From the NCBI GenBank assembly GCA_900095095.1, contig FMBT01000335.1:244064-308063 (forward strand): a stretch of 64,000 nt of DNA. The letters are read 5' to 3'. Under the pieces are notes generated by a model. It did not search any database, was not told the origin of the DNA, and was given only the letters and a program-made list of their open reading frames with translations. Positions 55,056 to 64,000 of the stretch are shown here, in pieces; position 1 is the first letter of the stretch; each line of letters opens with the position of its first letter. Origin of the DNA: Fragilariopsis cylindrus CCMP1102. Taxonomy: Eukaryota; Bacillariophyta; Bacillariophyceae; Bacillariales; Bacillariaceae. A program made the position numbers and the translations under genes.

Positions 55056-55460
55056 AACTTTTGATGACCATCTTGAATTTGTGTCGTCCTATCAGCAGCT
55101 TTTGATTGTCCATCTTGAATTTGTGCATTTTACGGCATTCTCTTGGAATGATCAACAACATCTTGAATTGTTTCCCAATTGTGATTTACATCTTGATTTG
55201 TGCATCCACTTGTGTTTGTACACCTTGAATTTGTGCATCCACTTGTGTTGTACACCTTGAATTTGTGCATTGACGACATTCTTGGAATTATCTACAACTC
55301 TTGAATTTGTTTATTAGCTTGAGCTTGTACATCTTGTATTGTGAATTCACTTGTGTTTGTACACCTTGAATTTGGGCTCGACTGCATCCTTCGAATTCAC
55401 AACCACATCTTGTATTTGTTTATTCACTTGTGTTTGTGCATCTTGGATAGGTACACCACC
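55056..55460 (-). repeat. Degenerate tandem repeat, about 33 bp, coding for AQIQGVQTQVD-type heptads
   Basis: CTTGAATTTGTGCAT and variants with CACTTGTGTTTGTACAC recur about ten times. On the minus strand the best units read VQTQVDAQIQG, a Gln-rich coiled-coil repeat that continues the reading of the gene at 55424-56288. Small indels break the frame between units. Confidence 0.7.
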
Positions 55461-56288
55461 TGTGATGTCACTTGATCAACGTATGGTGCTGTTACTTCAT
55501 TTACTTTAATTGCTGTTTCTTGTAAGATAGGTGTTGCAACTTCCACAACTTTTGATGCTGTTTCTTGTAAGATAGGTGTGGCAACTTCCACAACTTTGGA
55601 TGCTGTTTCTTGTATTATAGGTGTTGCCTGTTCCACAATTTTGATGATACGTCTTATAACTGGTGCAGCTGTGTCATAGGCTGATTTACTTCTTTGAGCC
55701 ACAAATGGTATCACAATTTTAATCATACTCCATATACCCAAGAACAAATTCGAAATAAATAATGATAGTCCACCACCAGTAATGAACTCAGTTGTGGTGG
55801 ATATTGTCGTTGTCACAATTGTATAGGCAAAAATTGTACTCATTACAACTAAAAGTATTTGCACAATTACTCATTTTCACGTATAAATGTTGATATCATA
55901 TTAGTATTATTGTTGTTGTTGTCATTCTTCGTCGTACCCACATCCTTTTTTTCATCGGTCTTATTAGCTTCTTCTACTGCACAACGATAGAAGAAGTAGT
56001 GACAGTGGTACGTGATGCAATTTTTAATATAGTGGCCTCAATGATTCCATCATTATCAATGTTATTATCATCAGACGAAGACGACGACAATACACTATTA
56101 CTAGATTGATATAGACGGGATAATGATGATGATAATGCAACTGAAACTCGTTGTTTTTGCCGCCCACCGCCACCGCCAATAAAATTGCGATTATTGATAG
56201 TAATAAAAGAAGGTGACGGTGACGGTGGTGATGAGAATGAGAATGATGACGCTAGTGTCGACGAAGAGTGACGATGATGATGGAGCAT
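55424..56288 (-). CDS. Membrane protein with coiled-coil repeats, frameshifted
   Basis: The ATG at 56286-56288 starts a Ser/His-rich N-terminus that could be a transit peptide. After a shift near 55977 the frame reads VEEANKTDEKKDVGTTKN, and after another near 55870 IVQILLVVMSTIFAYTIV, a likely membrane helix. A second hydrophobic stretch is LSLFISNLFLGIWSMIKIVI. Then come 13-residue tandem repeats, VVEVATPILQETASK, three copies, which would form a long helix. The reading continues beyond the current stop at 55424 into the Gln-rich repeats down to about 55056. The family is unknown; a membrane-anchored coiled-coil protein fits. Confidence 0.55.
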
Positions 56289-56845
56289 AGTAAAGTCGTG
56301 TCGTTGTTATCATCATCATCTGATAGGATTCGACTACCTCCATACTAATTGTCATTGAGATTACTGTCAATGCAAGAAACAGGGCATAAATTGGAAATTG
56401 GTTGTGATACTCATCATCGTCATCGTCATTGCCATCGTTACAGTATAGTTTGATCGTTATTTATCACCGTCAGTATTGCTTTTTTGGAGAAGGTACTATT
56501 GTTGTTTCTGTTGCTTTTGCTTTCTACTGCTCCTGTTGAAAACGGTTGTTCGTCCGTTGTTTGGGCATGTTCTTGTTTAACTTGACATGCTTGTCAAAAA
56601 ACAACACAAAGAAAAAGCAATCCATCAATTAATTTGAAATTCAAATCTCCTGAAGAAAAACAATGATTGAAGATACGGTAGGACCTACGGACTTCCTCAT
56701 CTTTAGGAGGAGGATGATGTGTACAGTATTTGCCCCTAAATAAAAAAGATTTGGGGGAAATCTGAAGTCACTCAAATATCAGCCATCAACAAAAGAGGTC
56801 GTAGACTTCGAGTAACTACACTACCGTACTCCATTAATACTAATA
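56289..56845. other. Divergent promoter region
   Basis: This spacer separates the coiled-coil and ankyrin genes. It contains TAGGACCTA near 56689. No gene is seen. Confidence 0.45.
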
Positions 56846-59170
56846 ATGACGAAAAGTATAGAAGTAATCGCTAGTAGTAACGGAGATAATGTAGACGATG
56901 TAAGTGGAGGAGGAGAAGGAGGAGGAATAGGAGGAGGTGATAAAGGCGTACTAGTAACAGCTGTAGCAACAGCAGCTCGGCAATCATACCAATAGTTGCA
57001 TCGTTCTCAACAGCAACAGCAACAGCAACCTCAACTTCTCATCCATCATCATCATCATCGTAGTAAAATAAAATCTATCGACAAACATTATGTCGTCTCA
57101 TCATTGATATATCGACTGCCCAGAATAATAAAAAATCCATAAAAGAACAACGAGAATACGACGAACGAAGAAGTAATAGAAGAATCGTTGATACTAATAT
57201 TTCAAATGTTTTAGATCCATTCTTCTCGTCAGTAGTCCATCATCATCCTTACAATTAGTAATTTCTCTGCAGCAGCAGCAGAAGATTGACGATGATGATG
57301 ATGATGATGATGCAAATAACGACGATGCGAATGATGATGCAGAGAATGATAATGACAATGATAATGATTATGGCATTACTCCACTTATGGTGGCTTGTGA
57401 TAAGGGTAATATTGATTGTTTAAATTATTTATTAGAACAAATACAAAAACACAACAATCAAAATAACAGCAGCAGTAGTACTAGTAGTAGTACTAGTAGT
57501 ACTAGTATTACCAGAGACGACGAATACAAAAATGAGGAAAACAACATTAGTCTTGGACTATTACTTGAAAGTATTATTGGTCATCCATTTAAAAAATCGA
57601 TAATGATCAGAATACTGCATTGCATCATGCAGCAGCAGCAGCAGCATCTTGTAATAATAACAACTACTTTTGTAAGAATCGTATGGATGAAATTTTTCAG
57701 GTATTAGAAAAAATTGTTCTAGCTATAGCTCTAGTAACTCAACAGCATCAACATCAACATCAAAATCAAATCAAATTCAACAGCATCAAATTCATCCGCA
57801 TAATATCATTTTATCACTTGGATCGGCACAAAATTCACATAATGATACACCTCTTATGATGGCTGTTGCATCATCATCATCATCCTCATCTTCGTCTTCA
57901 TCATTGGTCGTCACGACTTCATCAACAGCTACTAGCACTAGAACTGAGGCACCATCCTCGTCGTCGTCGTCGTCATCGGCATTGAAATTTATAGAATCAT
58001 GGTATCGTTTATCATTATCATCATCATCATCATCGGACAACAACAACAAAAACGGTGACAACATCCAATACAATTACATCATGTACTTTGTATGAAAAAT
58101 AATTCAGGTGATACCATTTGTTCTATAGCATGTTCGAATGGATTAATGGATGTCATACAATTTTTAATACAAATTGATACTACTAATGATTCAATAATAA
58201 TATCAACTGAGGAAGTAGTTCGGTGTCGTAAGTCATTACAAGAAATGGAACAATTTTGGAAAATGAACAAACAAAGACTAATAACTAATACGATGCCTAT
58301 GCAGAATAATAATAGTAATAATGATAAAGAACAACAAAAACAATATAAATATCAACATGATAGAATGGAAAAATGTGTACTTTTATTGGAAAAATATACT
58401 GCAATACGATCTGAACGTATCCTTGAAGAATTTTTACTTCAGGAGGAAGAGATAGAGAAAGATAGTAAACAGCACCAGAAAAGGAGAAAAAATAAGAAGA
58501 AGAAGAATAAGAAAAAGCAGACGCAGATCACCCAGGTGGTGGCACACGAGCAGACTCATATTCATTCTCAGAAAGATACTGATACTGCTACAGTATATGA
58601 TGATAATGGTAATAACGATATACTCTTATTGACAACATTACCCGATGGAACAGTTGCAGTACGTGTACCCGGAAATAAACAACCAAGAAAAAAGGAACAA
58701 AAAGTAACAGTACTATCCCAGTATCATCATCAATATCAACATCATCATTACCCATTGAAATTCGTCGTCATAACAACTACAATAGTTGTTCGTATTCAGC
58801 TGTTGCTGCCTCTACTACTCGATCTAAAATTGTATCAGCAGCGACAGCAACGATTGTCACAACCCCCACCGAATTAACAAGAAGAGGAATAGTTGTATTA
58901 GTCATAATGACGACAGACGATACGGCGACGATGACGACAAGGAAGTCACTACTGTCGACAATACTAATAACAGCATCAATAACAATAGTGATGTTGATTC
59001 ATTTTTAAAAGCATTATGTTTAGATGTAATTGTTTATATATAGTGACAATGAAATGTCAATGCAATTATCACCAGCACAATTGGATGCAGTACAATCAAT
59101 ATTAGAAGGACAATTATCATCTGTACATCAAGCACGTGCATTACAACAAAAACAACACCAACAACGTTAA
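56846..59170 (+). CDS. Ankyrin-repeat protein, frameshifted
   Basis: The ATG at 56846 opens a Gly/Glu-rich start (GGGEGGGIGGGDKGVLVTAV). Recognisable ankyrin pieces are spread over several frames: YGITPLMVACDKGNIDCLNYLLEQ near 57370-57440, TALHHAAAAA near 57612, NDTPLMMAVAS near 57840 and NNSGDTICSIACSNGLMDVIQFLIQ near 58097. They show the G-x-TPL-x-x-A and A-C-x-x-G...LL patterns. A Lys-rich basic stretch follows (58480-58525), and the end reads QLSPAQLDAVQSILEGQLSS before the TAA at 59168. At least five one-base shifts are needed. Ankyrin repeats mediate protein binding; the partner and place are unknown. His, Asn, Ser and Asp runs separate the repeats. Confidence 0.6.
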
Positions 59171-59315
59171 AACGTTAATAAAAACGACTACAGTAAGGAT
59201 TTGTTCAATCCGTACTGCCAACCCAAATTTTAAATGATAATATAAAATTATGTTATGAAAAAAGTCCTACTACAAGTTTGCATGCACTCTACTAGATGAT
59301 GATAGAAATCAAGAA

Positions 59316-62300
59316 TCAAGTCATAACAATGTCTCGGGTGAAGGCGATTGCAGACAAGTATATCCCTTCGATGTCCATTATCTTTAAACGGACTGATTGG
59401 TCGTATCGCAATGTCCACCAAACGCCACCGGTATAATCTTTCACTAACGTTGTTGGTGCGATCACATCAAATGTATTACCATCCATAACACGGATTGCAT
59501 GTCTATTTTCTTTCCGTCCAGCAACAAAGTATATTGATAGGGAATAGTACTGTTTTGATTCTACGGTACTACTTGCAATACTTCTATTCGTATTTGTTGT
59601 TGTACTAGCGGTAGTAGGAGGTTTAACTTCCACGTCAACCAAGATACAATTGATATCACCACCACCTGCGTTATTGAAATCCAAAATAGAGTCAGAGTAC
59701 GTCACATTTAAAAATAGTCAGATATCAAAAAAACTAGGCATAAACTCAACTCAATACAATATAACTTACCAGCATCGTCGATACCTACTCTACCCAAACC
59801 TCTCTTAGCCGTACCACCCTCAAGTGGTAAATAAATCGGATCAGTATCTGAATACCCTAAAAACTCACTCTCGGTTTCCTCCCACCCCGGATACCCATGT
59901 CGTCGAATTCTAATTTGAGAAATATAACTCGGTAATTTCACATGATCAGTATCAAATCCAAGTAGCATATATCCATCCTTGCCGTATGAAAATAAGCCAT
60001 CACCTTGACTAACACGATCAACGGGTTGCAAAACGGTACCACGATACGTGGGCAATGGAAAGGGCGAAATAGTATCAAGTCCCAAATGGCGATTATGTTT
60101 GGTTCTATCAAAAGACGACAAGGCGTCGTTGTCATTCTTAATCTTAGCATTAATATTGACATTGTCATTATCACGGCGGCGTGAATACAAAGCGCTAATC
60201 ACATGGGAACTAATAGTACTACTGCTATCTTCTCGTTGTCCTCCACGACAAGGATCAAGGCGTAAAAATATATACTCCTTCGTCTTTTGATGACGAAGTT
60301 GATCTGCGTTTTTTGGATCAACGATGATAGTATCGGTTGCCGTTGTGGTATTGCCAGTATAAGTAGTAGTAACAACGGCAAAAATTCCATTCACCATTAT
60401 CGTATTGATATCTAGCCATGCTTCTTCGTGACTTGTCGTAGTAGAAGATAAAGGCTTTAAGATAATCTTTCGTCTTATCCCATAGAGTCCTGAAACCGGT
60501 GCTTCAACAGTTGCCTTAAACTCGTACGATGCAAATGACGGAGACGATAAAGGCAGCATCTTCTTCTCAACATAGGCATCATCATCTTCGTCATCGCTAG
60601 GACCAACGTCGCTGCTGCTACTATCCATCGTCATTATAGAAGAGGTTGACGATGACGCTAAAGAAGAAGAAGGTGACAATGTTGCATTTACAGAAATGTA
60701 TCCATGTGGTGTATTAACTTGCGTCATAACACTTGGATAATTCATTGATACGTATGGCATTATTAAAAATTGTTTATACCCGCGCTTCAAAGGATTTATA
60801 CCACCTAACTGTGTTGATAGCCATGGTGTAACACCTGAACTCCATGGATGGCAATAGGATGGAAGATGCGGCGCTTGATCCTGTAAATTGGAGAAGATAG
60901 AAAGAAATAACAGTAGAGACAATAGAGACAGATGGAGATCTACCAATATGAGAGGAGGGACAATAGAAAGTATTGTTGCAATAGAAAGTAATGATCAGTA
61001 TAGCTACTGCCACCATTATGAGTGCTAATAGACCCTGATGTGGACAAACTTACACCTTCATTCATAAATCGTAACCATTCGGGTGAACTCATTTCCCAAA
61101 AACAGCCACCGGTGCTTAATTTCATCATCGGTGACCAACATAGATCTATTGATTTGAGTGCATATTCCATTCCAATTCCATCCATCATATTCCCATAAGC
61201 TTGTAATATCCAATATTGATTAAATTGTGAAAAACTACATATAGTAGTAGAATCATTCAATGTATCATTTATACCTTTTTTATTACCTTGCATCCAATAC
61301 TGTTGAATTTCTTCTTCTGTAGATATACCTGCATTAATTGCATTTGCAGCAGAATGGACACCAAATTGGGAAGGATATTCTGGTACATTCCTTAATTCTT
61401 TTGTCATTTTCTTTGATGCTAATTGATATTTCATTACCATATTTTTTATTTTTTATGATATTTTTCTTGAGATTCGTCTTCATCATCTTCCTCTGACATA
61501 GTCAACAAAATATTCACAAAATCATTTGTAACACGAATGACTAAAAAAGCAGAAGTAGAATGAGTAAGAAATGAGGGAATATAAAACAGCAACGACAAAA
61601 TCAACTATCAACTTTAACCTTACCTAATCCAGCAAATGATAATAATCCTTCACGTGTACAAACATCATTTTTAGAATGAAAACACCAACCATTACCAATC
61701 CTATCATCCCAACCAAACCATGTTATATCTAAATTAGAATCTAAAAAATCATTTATCGTTTATCTAAAAGGAATGATATATCTTGTACTAATTTTTGTCC
61801 ATAAGCATACTATCTGATGATGACGATGACGATGACGAATCAACATGCCATAAGTAATTGATTGAACTTAAACACCAGTATAATGGATATGCCATTATGT
61901 AATCATCAACAACATGTTGATGTGCATTATCAGTAGAATTTAATACATTTTTACTAGTTTCATAATCTCTTTTGAATAAAATACCTCTAATGCTGTTGCT
62001 ATTGTTGGATGACCATCACCTTGTATAGCAACACGATCACCACGTTCTATCAATACAGAATTTAATTGATCACGTTCCACATTTAATCGTACACCATCTT
62101 ATATACGGTTTCGCAAACAATAAATAGAGGTAAAAGGAAGAAAATGATTCGAGTTTGTGGTGAGGTGAGGTGAGGTGAGGCGGGTTGGGGTGAGGTTCTG
62201 TACAGTAAGTTCCCAAGACACGGTAATGCAATGCACGATGAATTCAAGTCAAATCAAATCAAAGCCACATGACGACGACCAACTATATAGTCCTACTCAC

Positions 62301-63642
62301 ATGCACCCCAATAATATGCTTTTGTTAATAATTCATTTGATGAATAAAATTGTCCAGTATATTCTATTGGTTTGATTTTACTAACAATTGAATAATCGTT
62401 AATTTCAACAACAACAGCATCGCTAACTACGTCATTTTTACTTGTTCCATCTGTAGTAGCAGTAGTAGTAGTAGCGGTACTAATCGAGGATGGTAATACA
62501 AACTTAATATGTAGGAACGTGTACCGTATACCTTCATATAATTCTTGATTTGTTTCTAATCTATACGTATGGTTACCATATTTTGTAAGAGGTACAGTCT
62601 TTCCTGGATATGGTGTATTAAATTCGGATATGGATCCTGTGATTATTACACGTGGATCATCCACAAGGTTGGTATTGACACTAATTAATTCAAACCAACT
62701 AGAACGTTCACTACCCCAATCCCATCCAATTGTTGCATTCGATCTAATTTGTATCTTTCTACTTTCTTTATCAATACTAACACAATCTGTATTATTTTTC
62801 ATTGTCATCGTGATCATTCTCATCCTTCTCACATACATACCATTGTTTCATAGGAATACTTGTCCTATAAATTTGTAATGGTGTGAAATAATTCTCATTC
62901 TCATTCTCATTATCATCTTCGTTGTTGCTGTCATCATCATTACTGTTGCTATTGCTATTGCTATTGCTATTGCTATTACTATTATTCCATGTCATTGATA
63001 TAAGTGGATCAGGTGATATATAATTAATATAGGGATTAAAATTACAATCATCACAACAATTGTTTAAATATTCATATGGTTCCGGTGCTTCATATTCATA
63101 GTATTCATATCGTTGATGTTGATGTTGATGTTGGTTATTATTATTATTATTGCAGTGCGGTTCGTAGGTTTGTTTTTGCTTTTGCTTTTGCTTCTGTTTC
63201 TTTTCTTTTATTTCTGTCGTGAACAATATTGACGATGAAGAATTTATATCTATATTCATATTCTGCAATGGTGATAGCAATGATGTTCTGGTGGCAGTAC
63301 TAGCAGTAGTTATTATTAACGAAGACAAATGAGAAAATGACGATGACAACAGTCTTGATATTGACGTTGACGTTGACATTGATGATGGCTTTCGATAATA
63401 CCAAGAAGCAGCAGCAGTAGTAGTAGTAGTAGTAGCTACCACTATAATAAAACAATAGATGTCATTACCAGAACAGCCACAGCAACGAGAACTTTTTGAT
63501 TTTTACAACGACGACGACGACGACGATGATGATGATGTCCTAAACCTTCAATAAAAAACGCATTACCGCCGTCGATATCGATATCGCCGTCGATATCGAT
63601 ATCGCCACTGTCGTCTTTGTTGTTATTATTTATGATTAACAT
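59316..63642 (-). CDS. Alpha-L-rhamnosidase-like six-hairpin glycosidase with N-terminal membrane anchor
   Basis: The ATG at 63640-63642 starts a basic protein with a hydrophobic helix (VLVAVAVLVMTSIVLL), so a type II membrane or secreted form is likely. Four GT-AG introns fit: 62098-62300, 61541-61623, 60881-61053 and 59666-59769, each keeping the frame. Landmarks are YYWGAYGVRLNVERDQL at the first junction, then GDRVAIQGDGHPTIATALE, WFGWDDRIGNGWCFHSK, SFSQFNQYWILQAYGNM, and the C-terminal SYCHPWSSGVTPWLSTQL plus GINPLKRGYKQFLI, which match GH78-type glycosidases. Frameshifts, mostly one missing base (near 63460, 62795, 61960, 61820 and 61445), interrupt the reading. It would remove terminal rhamnose or a similar sugar from polysaccharide; the substrate is inferred. 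Active-site acids were not assigned. Confidence 0.7.
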
Positions 63643-64000
63643 TATCGTCTTTCTCTCCCTCTCTCTTTTTTGACTTGACGGTTTCAAAAATACTCTTTGA
63701 ATCTATCTATCTCTCCTTTTTACAATTCAAGAAAGATTTTGTGTAGTTACAGTAATAGATTGATATGAAATTTGGGGGCAATAAGGGTGAAAGGGGGTTG
63801 ATGAACGTGTCGACTCACGAGTTCTTGCGAATGATTCCGAGACTGGTCCTGACAACTAAAAGGCATCATGAATCATGAATCACACATCGCACATCGCAGC
63901 CATCGTGGCCAAGTGTAAGCAAAAGTCAAGTTTTTACTACTTACAGTAAATCTTCCCAAAATTCCAACACACGCACACACACACACACACACGAACCCGT
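63643..64000. other. Right edge, no gene seen
   Basis: Probable promoter of the glycosidase gene, then unique sequence ending in an AC microsatellite at about 63971-63992. Confidence 0.45.

Overview
The window reads as nuclear DNA of a diatom. Four things point there: the diatom-type NDVLCGRG domain (DUF6824) in one gene; several predicted proteins opening with a signal peptide followed by an Ala-Phe or Gly-Phe junction, as in diatom plastid presequences of the ASAFAP type; a Copia-type LTR retrotransposon resembling the diatom CoDi lineages; and short GT-AG spliceosomal introns. The DNA is AT-rich and full of microsatellites, so many proteins carry long Asn, Ser, Asp or Gln runs and most alternative-frame ORFs are shadows of these. 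I cannot name the species.

Layout. 1-30 kb is gene-rich: an edge-truncated membrane-anchored protein, an armadillo-like protein, a small tail-anchored probable plastid protein, a 2.9 kb gene-free stretch with tandem duplications, a three-exon membrane LRR protein, an LRR protein fused to a probable 2-oxoglutarate oxygenase, an F-box/WD40-like protein, a hotdog thioesterase, a TrmB-like methyltransferase, a probable plastid protein, a helical-repeat protein, an LRR protein, a plastid-targeted methionine sulfoxide reductase A whose catalytic cysteine codon is an in-frame UGA (a probable selenoprotein), and a protein with three DUF6824 domains. 30-50.6 kb is a transposon-rich zone. Two inverted copies of a repeat of about 1.05 kb flank three host genes (a tetraspan-like membrane protein, a histidine phosphatase, a thylakoid lumen protein). 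One copy is interrupted by a 2.5 kb decayed reverse-transcriptase element with 15-bp target duplications, the other by a 9.4 kb Copia element with about 98% similar LTRs and 5-bp target duplications. 51-64 kb holds an isoaspartyl methyltransferase, an Mpv17/PMP22-family protein, a coiled-coil repeat protein, an ankyrin-repeat protein and an alpha-L-rhamnosidase-like glycosidase.

From about 45.95 kb to the right end almost every gene, including the young retrotransposon, is broken by repeated one-base frameshifts while the reading stays conserved on both sides. Nearly all are fixed by adding one base, often in a homopolymer. I read this mainly as an assembly-consensus artefact and annotate these loci as single genes with frameshifts.

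No operon logic is expected. The most coherent theme is plastid biology: up to six genes carry candidate plastid presequences. The most interesting locus is the selenocysteine MsrA at 25.2-25.9 kb.
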